The notes beneath the pieces are model-generated. The model was given only the letters and a program-made list of their open reading frames with translations, searched no databases and was not told the DNA's origin. Positions 17,161-25,397 of a stretch of DNA of 64,000 nt are shown piece by piece. The stretch comes from Chordicoccus furentiruminis. Lineage in GTDB: Bacteria > Bacillota > Clostridia > Lachnospirales > Lachnospiraceae. A program made the translations under genes and the position numbers. Within the stretch, counting starts at the first letter, position 1; the number at the start of each line of letters is the position of its first letter. The stretch is from the NCBI RefSeq assembly GCF_019355395.1, contig NZ_CP048829.1, positions 1,949,501 to 2,013,500 on the forward strand. Reading direction: 5' to 3'.

Positions 17161-18923
17161 AGAGGACAGAGAAGAAAAAGACGTTTGACGCCTCGAGTAT
17201 GACGACGCTCCGCAAGGTGCTGCGCTTCATCGGCCGTTACCGGGTGCTGCTGGCCGCGAGCTTCGTGCTGGCCGCGGTCACCGTCGTGCTGCAGCTGTAT
17301 ATCCCGATCCTCTTCGGCGACGCGATCGACGGGATCGTCGGGGCGGGAAAGGTCCGGTTCGGCTGGATCTCCGCCAGCCTTGTGAAGATCGGCATTCTGC
17401 TCGCGGCGGCGTCCCTCGCCTCATGGGGCATGAACCTCATCAACAACCGACTTGCGTACCGGACCGTGCAGGACATCCGGGGACGTGCGATCCGGCAGAT
17501 TCAGGTGCTGCCGCTTGCGTACCTTGACAGCCACAGCACCGGCGACATCGTCCAGCGGGTCATCGCGGACACGGATCAGCTCTCCGACGGACTGCTGCTG
17601 GGCTTTCAGCAGCTCTTCTCCGGCGTGATCACGATCATCATGACGCTGGTCTTCATGTTCTCGAAGAATCTGGAGATCACGCTGCTCGTCCTTGTGCTGA
17701 CGCCGGTGAGCTTCCTTGTGGCGCGCTTCATCGCGTTCCGCAGCTACCGGATGTTCCGGCGCCAGACGGAGATCCGCGGCCGCCAGACCGCTCTGATCAA
17801 CGAGATGATCGGCAATGAGAAGGTGGTGAAGGCATTCGGGTACGGGGACAGGGCCTCCTCACGCTTCCGCGAGCTCAACGGGGAGCTGCAGTACTATTCC
17901 CAGAGAGCCGTGTTCTTCAGCTCGCTGACGAACCCGTCCACCCGCGCCGTGAACAACGTGATCTACGCGCTGGTCGCGCTGATCGGCGCGTTCCGGATCA
18001 TGGCCGGGGCGCTGACCGTGGGCGGGCTGACCGTCCTGCTTTCCTACGCGAATCAGTACATGAAGCCGTTCAACGACATCAGCTCGGTGATCACGGAGCT
18101 GCAGAACGCGCTGGCCTGCGCCGCGCGGGTCTTCGAGCTGATCGAGGCGGAGCCGGAAAGCCCGGACGCGGACGGGGAGATGAGCGGCGTGAAGGGCGCC
18201 GTGGATATCGGCGATGCCGCCTTCTCCTATGACAAGAGCCGGAAGCTGATCGAGCATTTCACGTTCCACGCGGATCCGGGCATGACGGTCGCCATCGTGG
18301 GACCGACCGGATGCGGCAAGACCACGTTCATCAATCTGCTGATGCGCTTCTACGATGTGGACGGGGGCTCCATCCGGATCGACGGTCAGGACATCCGCGG
18401 CGTGCCGCGTCACGCCCTGCGCCGCCAGTACGGCATGGTGCTGCAGGAAACCTGGCTGCAGGACGCCACGGTGCGGGAGAATATCGCGTTCGGACGGCCG
18501 GACGCCACGGATGAGGAGATCATCCGGGCCGCGAAGGAGGCGCACAGCTGGGAATTCATCCGCCGGATGCCGCAGGGCCTCGATACGCCGGTCCGCGATG
18601 ATTCGCTGAGCGCGGGACAGAAGCAGCTGCTCTGCATCACGCGGGTGATGCTGACGCTGCCGCCGATGCTGATCCTCGATGAGGCGACCTCCAGCATCGA
18701 CACGCGGACGGAGATTCGGATTCAGCAGGCCTTCGACAAGCTGATGGAAGGACGGACCAGCTTCATCGTCGCGCACCGTCTGTCCACGATCCGCCACGCG
18801 GACGCGATCCTCGTGATGCGCGACGGGAAGATTATCGAGCAGGGCACGCACGAATCGCTGATGGCGAAAGGCGGATTCTACACGAAGCTCTATGACTCGC
18901 AGTTTGCCGGCCTGAGCACATGA
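17157..18923 (+). CDS. ABC transporter ATP-binding/permease half (second subunit)
   Basis: 588 residues: six transmembrane helices, then an ATPase with Walker A GPTGCGKT, Q-loop in GMVLQETW, signature LSAGQKQL, Walker B MLILDEATSS with the catalytic Glu, and the H-loop in VAHRLST. The complete catalytic set here against the altered first subunit fits a BmrCD/EfrCD-like heterodimeric multidrug or lipid exporter. It is coupled to its partner by the ATGA overlap. Substrate is not predictable. A hairpin follows the stop. Confidence 0.92.
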   Translation: MKRTEKKKTFDASSMTTLRKVLRFIGRYRVLLAASFVLAAVTVVLQLYIPILFGDAIDGIVGAGKVRFGWISASLVKIGILLAAASLASWGMNLINNRLAYRTVQDIRGRAIRQIQVLPLAYLDSHSTGDIVQRVIADTDQLSDGLLLGFQQLFSGVITIIMTLVFMFSKNLEITLLVLVLTPVSFLVARFIAFRSYRMFRRQTEIRGRQTALINEMIGNEKVVKAFGYGDRASSRFRELNGELQYYSQRAVFFSSLTNPSTRAVNNVIYALVALIGAFRIMAGALTVGGLTVLLSYANQYMKPFNDISSVITELQNALACAARVFELIEAEPESPDADGEMSGVKGAVDIGDAAFSYDKSRKLIEHFTFHADPGMTVAIVGPTGCGKTTFINLLMRFYDVDGGSIRIDGQDIRGVPRHALRRQYGMVLQETWLQDATVRENIAFGRPDATDEEIIRAAKEAHSWEFIRRMPQGLDTPVRDDSLSAGQKQLLCITRVMLTLPPMLILDEATSSIDTRTEIRIQQAFDKLMEGRTSFIVAHRLSTIRHADAILVMRDGKIIEQGTHESLMAKGGFYTKLYDSQFAGLST

Positions 18924-18955
18924 GCGGCCGGTATGATTCCTGCAATACGAGACAA

Positions 18956-18986
18956 GCCCTCCGCCTGCTGTGCGGAGGGCCTGTTC
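18956..18986 (+). terminator. Terminator-like hairpin after ABC exporter
   Basis: GCCCTCCGC (18956-18964) pairs perfectly with GCGGAGGGC (18972-18980) around a 7-base loop. The T tract is weak (CTGTTCGT). Confidence 0.7.
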
Positions 18987-19357
18987 GTATAAGGGAAGGA
19001 GTTTGCCGGCGGTCCGCCTGGCAGTGCAGACCGCCGGCCGTATGAAAAAAGAAGTATGAAATGATGTTTCAGATGGTTTTCATCTGATATTTCGTATGGT
19101 ACCGCCTGGATGTGTACGAATTTTGACATGAATCGGACGCTTCTGTGAAGGCTTGCTGAAGCGAAACTGAAGGCGGGTGCATGTCCCGTAAGAAACGGTG
19201 GAAGATTGCGCCGCGGCGTGGTATTCTGAAGCCGGTTTTCGTATCCGGACGGTGGCGCGGACGCCGCCGGAGAGGCGGACGGCTCCGTTTGCTGCATCAG
19301 CCCGTCCGGGGGCGGAGAAGCGAACATGATGAAACATCATCCGATCAGGAGGAAACT
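18987..19357. other. Intergenic region before GH31 gene, with promoter candidate
   Basis: No gene seen. A small hairpin TCAGATG/CATCTGA lies near 19068-19086. TGG-TATTCT at 19219-19227 is the best extended -10 for the GH31 gene, about 130 bp before its start. No clear operator was recognised. Confidence 0.4.
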
Positions 19358-21385
19358 ATGCAGTTTTTTGAAGATCATGGTGCACTGGTGGCGCGGCTTT
19401 ACGGAGAGACGCTCAGGATCGAGGCGTGGGGACCGGATTCCTTCCGTGTCCGCTCGACGATGCTGCCTGAGTTCAGCGGACGGAGATGGGCTCTTACGGA
19501 AGAGGCGCCCGCCGCTCAGGCATCCGTCGAGATCGGCGAGGAGGATCACTGGGTCGGGGACGGAACCGTCGACCGGAAACCCGTCGCGTCCATCACGAAC
19601 GGACGGCTGAAGGCGGTGGTGAATTTCGCCGGCGTGATCACATTTTACCGGGACGGCGCCCTGCTGCTCCGGGAGTATTTCAGGGCTTACGACGGCACGC
19701 TGAGCCGGGAGTCACGCTGCCTCAAGGTGGTGAACCGCGAGTGGAAGGGCGTGATCGGCGGAACCGAGTTCTCGCTGAACCTGAAGTTCGAGAGTATCGA
19801 CGGCGAGAAGATTTTCGGCATGGGCCAGTACCAGCAGAAGTATATGGATATGAAGGGCTGCACGCTGGAGCTGGCGCAGCGCAATTCGCAGGTGACGGTG
19901 CCGTTTCTCGTCTCGAATAAGGGCTACGGCATGCTGTGGAACAATCCGGCGGTGGGCCGCGTGACGTTCGGCAAGAATTATACGGAATGGATCGCCCGCG
20001 CGACGCGGGAGATGGACTACTGGATCACGGCGGCGGACACGCCGAAGGAGCTGCTCGCTTCCTACACGGCCGTCACGGGCCGGGCGCCGGCGTACCCGGA
20101 GGACCGGATGGGACTCTGGCAGTGCAAGCTGCGCTACCGGACGCAGGACGAGGTGCTCTCCGTCGCGCGCCGCTACCATGAGGCCGGGATCAAAATCGAT
20201 CTGATCGTCATCGACTTCTTCCACTGGACGCTTCAGGGAGACTGGCAGTTCGACCCGGTCTACTGGCCGGATCCGAAGGCGATGTGCGACGAGCTGCATT
20301 CCATGGGAATCAAGGTCGTCGTCTCGGTCTGGCCGAGCGTGGACCGGAAGAGCGTGCATTTTCAGGACATGCTGGAGAAGGGGCTGCTGATCCGGACCGA
20401 GCGGGGCGCGCTTCAGACCTACGATTACCAGGGCGACTGCGTCGAGATCGATCCCTTCAACCCGGCGACCCGGGAGTATGTCTGGAATGTCTGCAAACAG
20501 AACTACTACGATTACGGCATCGACGCGTTCTGGCTCGACAACTCGGAGCCGGATTACGGCGTCTATGACTTTGAGCACTACCGCTATCAGGCGGGGCCGG
20601 CTCTCGCGGTGAGCAACCTGTATCCCCAGCTCTACAGCCGGGCGTTCTTCGACGGCATGCGGAAGCAGAGCGATGCACCGGTGGTCAACCTGCTCCGCAG
20701 CGGATGGGCCGGCAGCCAGAAGTACGGCAACGTGATCTGGTCCGGCGATGTTCCCAGTACCTTCGAGGCGCTCTACGATCAGGTGCAGTGCGGACTCAAC
20801 ATGGGACTCGCGGGAATTCCCTGGTGGAATACGGACATCGGCGGGTTCATGACGGACGATGTGCATGATCCGGACTGGCAGCAGCTGCTGATCCGGTGGT
20901 ACGAATTTGCGGTGTACACGCCGGTCTTCCGTCTGCACGGGGACCGCGGACCGTACAACATCCCGAAGCTCGACGACCGGGATTTCGGCGGCGGCTATCT
21001 TCATACCGGCCAGCCCAACGAGATGTGGAGCTACGGCGGGGAGAATTTCCGGATTATGAAGAAGTACTATGATATCCGGATCGGGATGCACGATTACATC
21101 CGCTCGCTCTACGAGGAAGCGTCCGAAAACGGTTCTCCGCTGATGCGCGCGATGTTCTATGAGTTCCCGGAGGATCCCGTCTGCTGGGAGCTGCAGGATC
21201 AGTACATGTTCGGAAGCCGGCTGCTGGTGGCACCGATCCTTGCGCTGAACGCGTCGGTGAGAGAGGTCTATCTGCCGGAGGGCAGATGGAAGGAGCAGCG
21301 GACCGGCGAGGTCTTTACGGGCGGCCGCCGGGTGAACGCGGACGCGCCGCTGGATTACCTTCCGGTCTTCGAGCGGCTGGACTGA
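19358..21385 (+). CDS. Glycoside hydrolase family 31 (alpha-glucosidase/alpha-xylosidase type)
   Basis: 675 residues. An N-terminal beta-sandwich is followed by the catalytic barrel with WLDNSEPD, whose first Asp (about residue 394) is the nucleophile, and WSGDVPSTFEAL, with the acid/base Asp near residue 464. GIPWWNTDIGGF and FRLHGDR are further GH31 core motifs. No signal peptide is seen, so it acts in the cytosol on imported alpha-glucosides or xylosides. The start at 19358 has AGGAGGAAACT directly upstream; the frame is open 59 codons further up without support. Sub-specificity (glucosidase, xylosidase, sulfoquinovosidase) cannot be fixed, though YicI-type xylosidase is a fair match. Confidence 0.9.
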   Translation: MQFFEDHGALVARLYGETLRIEAWGPDSFRVRSTMLPEFSGRRWALTEEAPAAQASVEIGEEDHWVGDGTVDRKPVASITNGRLKAVVNFAGVITFYRDGALLLREYFRAYDGTLSRESRCLKVVNREWKGVIGGTEFSLNLKFESIDGEKIFGMGQYQQKYMDMKGCTLELAQRNSQVTVPFLVSNKGYGMLWNNPAVGRVTFGKNYTEWIARATREMDYWITAADTPKELLASYTAVTGRAPAYPEDRMGLWQCKLRYRTQDEVLSVARRYHEAGIKIDLIVIDFFHWTLQGDWQFDPVYWPDPKAMCDELHSMGIKVVVSVWPSVDRKSVHFQDMLEKGLLIRTERGALQTYDYQGDCVEIDPFNPATREYVWNVCKQNYYDYGIDAFWLDNSEPDYGVYDFEHYRYQAGPALAVSNLYPQLYSRAFFDGMRKQSDAPVVNLLRSGWAGSQKYGNVIWSGDVPSTFEALYDQVQCGLNMGLAGIPWWNTDIGGFMTDDVHDPDWQQLLIRWYEFAVYTPVFRLHGDRGPYNIPKLDDRDFGGGYLHTGQPNEMWSYGGENFRIMKKYYDIRIGMHDYIRSLYEEASENGSPLMRAMFYEFPEDPVCWELQDQYMFGSRLLVAPILALNASVREVYLPEGRWKEQRTGEVFTGGRRVNADAPLDYLPVFERLD

Positions 21386-21521
21386 CGGAGACCCCGGAGA
21401 ACGGGAGGCGCACGTGCCGGATCCAGATACGGAAAGCGTTTCGCTGAGCACGGGGAAAAAACGGTCGGGACGGGCCGGAAACGGCCTGTCACGGCTGTGT
21501 CGGGGGAAGAGGAGAATGCAA

Positions 21522-22193
21522 ATGAAAACGGTTCATAAGGCTTCGCCGGCTGAACTCGGCGAATCGGTTTTTGACATCGGCTATCTGCTGTTCGATCTGA
21601 TCGCCGCGATTGTATTTTTCGCCGGGGCGGACGGCCGCGTCACGTTCCTTTTGTACGGCGCCCTCGCCCTGCTGGGCGGAGGCGACGCCTTCCATCTCGT
21701 GCCCCGGGTGCGGCGGGCTCTTATGGGGGAGACGGATCGCACGGAGCATGACCTCGGCCTCGGGCTCGCCGTCTCGTCGGTGACGATGACGCTGTTTTAT
21801 GTTCTGCTTTACTATATCTGGCGCTCGATCTTTCCGGAGATCCGCGTGCCGGCCGCGCTTCCGGCCCTGATCTGGGTCAGCGCGCTGGCGCGGATCGCGG
21901 TCTGCCTTCTTCCCGGAAACAACTGGTTCCATAAGGAAGGCAGCCGGCGTTTCTCGCTCGTCCGCAACGGAATCTTCGTCGTGACCGGTATCGAGGTGAT
22001 TGCGCTGTTCCTTTATTCGGGAAATGCACACGGCCTTCGCCTCTACCGGATGGCGGCCGCGATCGGCATCAGCTTCGCCTGCTACCTTCCGGTGACGCTC
22101 TTCAGCCACACCCACCCGAAGATCGGCATGCTGATGATTCCGAAGACCTGCGCGTATATCTGGATGCTCGCGATGGGACTCGGAATGCTGTGA
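21522..22193 (+). CDS. Multispanning membrane protein of unknown function
   Basis: 223 residues, about six or seven hydrophobic segments (for example near residues 16-33, 38-52, 76-98, 110-126, 145-163, 175-190, 204-220), no signal peptide. I do not recognise the family. Conserved-looking features are GGGDAFHLVPR between the second and third helices and HTHPKIGMLMIPKT near the end, which could suggest metal or haem binding but is not proof. The start at 21522 or the ATG at 21516 both follow GGAAGAGGAG. It lies behind the GH31 gene and before a strong terminator, possibly sharing its transcript. Confidence 0.65.
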   Translation: MKTVHKASPAELGESVFDIGYLLFDLIAAIVFFAGADGRVTFLLYGALALLGGGDAFHLVPRVRRALMGETDRTEHDLGLGLAVSSVTMTLFYVLLYYIWRSIFPEIRVPAALPALIWVSALARIAVCLLPGNNWFHKEGSRRFSLVRNGIFVVTGIEVIALFLYSGNAHGLRLYRMAAAIGISFACYLPVTLFSHTHPKIGMLMIPKTCAYIWMLAMGLGML

Positions 22194-22209
22194 TTAGAGA
22201 GGATAAACA

Positions 22210-22254
22210 CCGGGGGCCGGAAAACGAATTTCGCTTTCCGGCCCCCGGCTTTTT
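22210..22254. terminator. Strong terminator between membrane protein and cooC
   Basis: A 14-bp perfect stem (22210-22223 with 22235-22248) is followed by CTTTTT on the plus strand. It separates converging genes. Confidence 0.9.
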
Positions 22255-22282
22255 CCGCAAGGCGATGTCCGCAGCGGACTTT

Positions 22283-23050
22283 TCACAGCTTCAGCTTATC
22301 AACGATATCCCTGAGCGCGGCGCGGACCGGAGAGTCCGCGGGCAGCTGGACGATCGGCTTTCCGTCGCAGTCGAACTGGTAGACGCCCTGATCCTGAGGC
22401 ACGACGCCCAGCAGATCCAGCCCCTGCTTTCTGATTTCCTCCATCGTGCCGTCGTCGAGCTTACCTTCGGGCGCCCGGTTGACGATGAGGCCGATCTGAG
22501 ACGGCTTGAAGTGGAGCTCGTTCATCAGGTCCTTGATCCGGCCGGCGGCCTGCACGCCGCGGCGGGAGCAGTCGCTGACGAGGATCGCCGTATCCATCTG
22601 CGGAAGAATCCCGCGGCTGATGTGCTCCATGCCGGCCTCGTTGTCGACGACGATATACGGATAGTTGTTCTGAAGCTTCTGGATCTGGGTCTGAAGCAGG
22701 CCGTTGACGTAGCAGTAGCAGCCGCTGCCCTGCGTGCGTCCCATCACCATCAGGTCGAAGTCGTCCTCTTCGGTAAGCGCGTCGTTCATGCGCATCTCCA
22801 GATAGTCCTGTTTCGTCATATTCTTCGGGATCAGGTCGTCGTTCTTGGCGGAAGCTTCGATGATTTCCCGGAGATCGCCCAGCGTCGTCTCGACTTCCAC
22901 GCCCAGCACCTCGTTGAGGTTGGAGTTCGCGTCGGCGTCGACGGCCAGCACGGGCCTGCGGCCCGTCTCGCAGAGATACTGAATCAGAAGGCCGGTCAGC
23001 GTCGTTTTCCCGACGCCGCCCTTGCCGGATACTGCAATCACTTTACCCAT
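22283..23050 (-). CDS. cooC: CooC-type nickel-insertion ATPase
   Basis: 255 residues, MinD/ParA-like P-loop ATPase with deviant Walker A SGKGGVGKTT. The MGRTQGSGCYCYVNGLL segment holds the CxC pair that binds metal in CooC, and VVDNEAGMEHISRG is the CooC Walker B region. CooC matures the nickel-iron-sulfur cluster of carbon monoxide dehydrogenase. GAGGAAAG precedes the ATG. No CODH gene is in the window, so it is an orphan here; acetogenic or CO-using metabolism is an inference from this gene alone. Confidence 0.85.
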   Translation of the reverse strand: MGKVIAVSGKGGVGKTTLTGLLIQYLCETGRRPVLAVDADANSNLNEVLGVEVETTLGDLREIIEASAKNDDLIPKNMTKQDYLEMRMNDALTEEDDFDLMVMGRTQGSGCYCYVNGLLQTQIQKLQNNYPYIVVDNEAGMEHISRGILPQMDTAILVSDCSRRGVQAAGRIKDLMNELHFKPSQIGLIVNRAPEGKLDDGTMEEIRKQGLDLLGVVPQDQGVYQFDCDGKPIVQLPADSPVRAALRDIVDKLKL

Positions 23051-23127
23051 TTGACTTTCCTCTTTTCCGATGGCCGCGGGCGCTTAAGGAGCCGCAGCCG
23101 GTCATCTGTATGATTCGATTTCTGTTT

Positions 23128-23158
23128 CTTATTATATTGGATGCAAAATAATAAGCAA
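23128..23158 (-). promoter_or_regulatory. cooC promoter overlapped by an inverted repeat
   Basis: On the minus strand TTGCTT, 16 bp, TATAAT (complement 23131-23136) form a good promoter. CTTATTAT (23128-23135) and ATAATAAG (23148-23155) are perfect inverted arms 12 bp apart covering -10 and spacer, a likely operator. Confidence 0.6.
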
Positions 23159-23173
23159 GCGTCAAATCATCCG

Positions 23174-23323
23174 GTCTGCCGCCGTGCGGCCGGGTGAGAT
23201 GACGCGCACAGTCGATCGCCTGGAAGCGGCTCAACCAAAAGTCTGCCGCCGTGCGGCCGGGTGTGCTGCAGCCTCAGAAACAGAAGCGGCAGTGCGCAAA
23301 GGTCTGCCGCCGCGCGGCCGGGT
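23174..23323 (+). repeat. Three 22-bp direct repeats upstream of the sensor kinase
   Basis: Near-identical units at 23174-23195, 23241-23262 and 23302-23323 (third differs by one base) share GTCTGCCGCC and GCGGCCGGGT. Spacings are 67 and 61 bp. The last unit ends just before the -10 of the kinase promoter. Confidence 0.85.
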
Positions 23324-23324
23324 A

Positions 23325-23333
23325 TGCTACAAT
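23325..23333 (+). promoter_or_regulatory. Extended -10 of the sensor kinase gene
   Basis: TGC-TACAAT (TACAAT at 23328-23333) follows directly on the third repeat; start of transcription would be near 23340, about 60 bp before the gene. Confidence 0.55.
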
Positions 23334-23398
23334 CAGCGCAGAATAACAGGCATTCCGCGGATCAATCCGTCATGCCGGACTGCAGCAGGTGAATTGCC

Positions 23399-24817
23399 AT
23401 GAAAGAAATCAGCAGGATTCATTCGATTTACATGCATCTGGCGCTTCTTGTCGCCGCGGCGCTGGCCGCGACGCTGGTCACGTACTACTCGCTGTACTAT
23501 GCGCTCGGCAGGGCGGTGGACGCCTACAGGAGCGATCCGGCCGTCACGGCGAAGCTGGACAAGTCCTATATCAAAAAGCTGAAGAGCTATGTCAGAAAGA
23601 ACGGAATCGGCACGGACGACACGGAGAAGATCAACGCCTGGGTCACGGAACAGAAGGTTCTTTCCATCCAGATCCTGAAGGACGGGAAGCTGATCTACGA
23701 TTCGGACTATTCCACGGACGATCCGGACTGGGAGCCGGCGGACGGCGAGGGAATCTACGACTGGGTGTCCGATTCCGCGACCGTCTACGACATCTCCTTC
23801 GATGACGGAACCGCGCAGGTGGCGATCTACGGCTACTACAACCTCAGCATGTACAACATTGCCCTGCTGATCTCCATGGTGGCGGCCTTCGGCGTGATGA
23901 TGCTCATCGTGCTGATCGGCATCTCGCGCACGGTGCGTTACATCGTCCGTCTGAGCCGGGAGGTGGAAATCCTTGAGGGCGGCCATCTCGACTACCCGAT
24001 CACGGTGAAGGGACGGGACGAGCTCGCGCTGCTGGCCCAGAATCTGGACAACATGCGCCGCACCTTCCGCGAGCAGTCGGTCCGGGAGGAGGAACTGCAG
24101 CGGAAGAACCAGACGATGGTGACGGAGATGTCCCATGATCTCCGCACGCCGCTGACATCGATCCTTCTGTATACCGAGATCCTGAAAAACGGCCGGTTCT
24201 CCGACCGGTCGGAGGCGGAGGATCTGCTGAACCGGATCGAAGAGAAAGTGTACCGGATGAAGGACCTGGCCGAGACGCTGCTGAACTACTCCATCCACCC
24301 GGATTCGGAGCGCCGTATCGAGCTGGAGAAGGAAGATTTCGCGGATGCATTTTATGAAATGCAGTCCGAGACCGCCTCCTATCTGGCGAGACAGGGAATC
24401 CGGACGCAGACGGAGATGGAGTGGCGGCATCTGGCGGTGGCGGTTCAACCGGATTATCCGGCCCGGATCTTCGAGAATCTGGTATCGAACCTGGTCAAGT
24501 ACGCGGACCGGTCCGTGCCGGCGGAGATCCGGACGGTCTATCCGGAAGGGTTCTGCGGTTTCATCTTCCGGAACCGGACGGCGGAGAAGCCTTCCTCGCC
24601 GGAGAGCGCCGGCGTCGGACTGGACAGTGTCCGCAGCATGATGAACGCGATGGGCGGCCGGTGCCGGGCGGTGCGGGACGGTGATTTCTTCGAGACGGAA
24701 ATTCTGTTCGCGCGGTGGCAGGACCGGGAGGAGGAGCCGCCGGCCGAGACGGACGGAGCCTGTGATCCGGTGAACGGGGAGATCCGCGGGGAAGCGGCGG
24801 GCGGCCGGGACGGGTGA
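23399..24817 (+). CDS. Membrane sensor histidine kinase
   Basis: 472 residues. A first membrane helix at about 12-33, an extracytoplasmic sensor of about 120 residues, a second helix near 155-178, a HAMP linker, HisKA with the phospho-accepting His in MSHDLRTPLTS near residue 246, then a catalytic ATPase domain with N-box FENLVSNLVKYA and a GVGLDSVRSM G-box. The C-terminal 40 residues are acidic and low-complexity. No response regulator gene lies on either side, so it is an orphan in this window. AGGTGA lies 8 bases before the ATG. Signal unknown. Confidence 0.88.
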   Translation: MKEISRIHSIYMHLALLVAAALAATLVTYYSLYYALGRAVDAYRSDPAVTAKLDKSYIKKLKSYVRKNGIGTDDTEKINAWVTEQKVLSIQILKDGKLIYDSDYSTDDPDWEPADGEGIYDWVSDSATVYDISFDDGTAQVAIYGYYNLSMYNIALLISMVAAFGVMMLIVLIGISRTVRYIVRLSREVEILEGGHLDYPITVKGRDELALLAQNLDNMRRTFREQSVREEELQRKNQTMVTEMSHDLRTPLTSILLYTEILKNGRFSDRSEAEDLLNRIEEKVYRMKDLAETLLNYSIHPDSERRIELEKEDFADAFYEMQSETASYLARQGIRTQTEMEWRHLAVAVQPDYPARIFENLVSNLVKYADRSVPAEIRTVYPEGFCGFIFRNRTAEKPSSPESAGVGLDSVRSMMNAMGGRCRAVRDGDFFETEILFARWQDREEEPPAETDGACDPVNGEIRGEAAGGRDG

Positions 24818-24872
24818 TGACGGGCTTTACAGGACGGAGGGAATCTGTCAGAGGCGTCTGCCCTGTCCGAGG

Positions 24873-24928
24873 TTGACAAAACCAGCGGGATGGTGTAATT
24901 TAATTACAGTTAAACGAGACTAATTAAA
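24873..24928 (+). promoter_or_regulatory. Promoter and palindromic operator of the Cys-rich protein gene
   Basis: TTGACA (24873-24878), 17 bp, TAATTT (24896-24901). TTTAATTA (24899-24906) and TAATTAAA (24921-24928) are exact inverted arms 14 bp apart overlapping the -10 and start site, as expected for repression. An iron or other metal regulator is a guess from the gene controlled. Confidence 0.6.
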
Positions 24929-25009
24929 GGCGCCGGGAAGCGGACAGGACGCCCCGGCGGAACACACAGGCGCGGCGGAGCAGTCCGCCGGATATGCGGG
25001 AGGTGCCTT

Positions 25010-25234
25010 ATGAATCTGATTTCCGTGGTGATTCTGCTGCTGATCGCAGCGGCCTTCGTCCTTTCCCTCCGCTATGTCAGAAGACACGGGAGCTGCGGAG
25101 GCTGTGAGGGATGCGGGGGCGGCTGCTCCGGGAACTGCTCGTCCTGCAGGACGCATGAGGCGGAGACGAAACGGGGCGAGCTGACCGAGACCTATAAGCG
25201 GTACGCGAGAAAGTACGGGAAGCCGGTTGACTGA
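25010..25234 (+). CDS. FeoB-associated Cys-rich membrane protein
   Basis: 74 residues: one N-terminal membrane helix (about 4-22), then a Cys/Gly-rich cluster with CGGCEGCGGGCSGNCSSC near residues 29-46, and a charged tail. This is the small protein that often follows feoB in Firmicutes; its role in ferrous-iron uptake is not established. Here no feoA or feoB is near. It has its own promoter and operator and a terminator that overlaps its stop codon, so it is a single-gene unit. GGGAGG lies upstream of the ATG. Confidence 0.85.
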   Translation: MNLISVVILLLIAAAFVLSLRYVRRHGSCGGCEGCGGGCSGNCSSCRTHEAETKRGELTETYKRYARKYGKPVD

Positions 25235-25251
25235 ACCGGCTTCTTTTTTTT
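25219..25251 (+). terminator. Terminator overlapping the Cys-rich protein stop
   Basis: GAAGCCGGTT (25219-25228) pairs with AACCGGCTTC (25234-25243), followed by a run of eight T. The 5-base loop includes part of the stop codon. Confidence 0.92.
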
Positions 25252-25337
25252 ATCGCAATTTTCCTGTTTATACACAGTCTGTACACGCGGACAGACCATA
25301 CTTATGACAGATCGTATGCCCGGCGGAGGCGCGGACA

Positions 25338-25346
25338 TGGTATACT
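25338..25346 (+). promoter_or_regulatory. Extended -10 of the ZorA/ZorB-like operon
   Basis: TGG-TATACT (TATACT at 25341-25346) lies about 50 bp before the first gene; no clear -35. Confidence 0.5.
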
Positions 25347-25397
25347 GTTTTTATCTGCAGGCTTGTCCGGACGGACAGTAAAGGGGAGAAGAAGCCA

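Noticed and set aside
23174-23323. Possible CRISPR array
   Set aside because: Only three units with unequal 39-45-bp spacers, GC-rich, next to a promoter and without cas genes.
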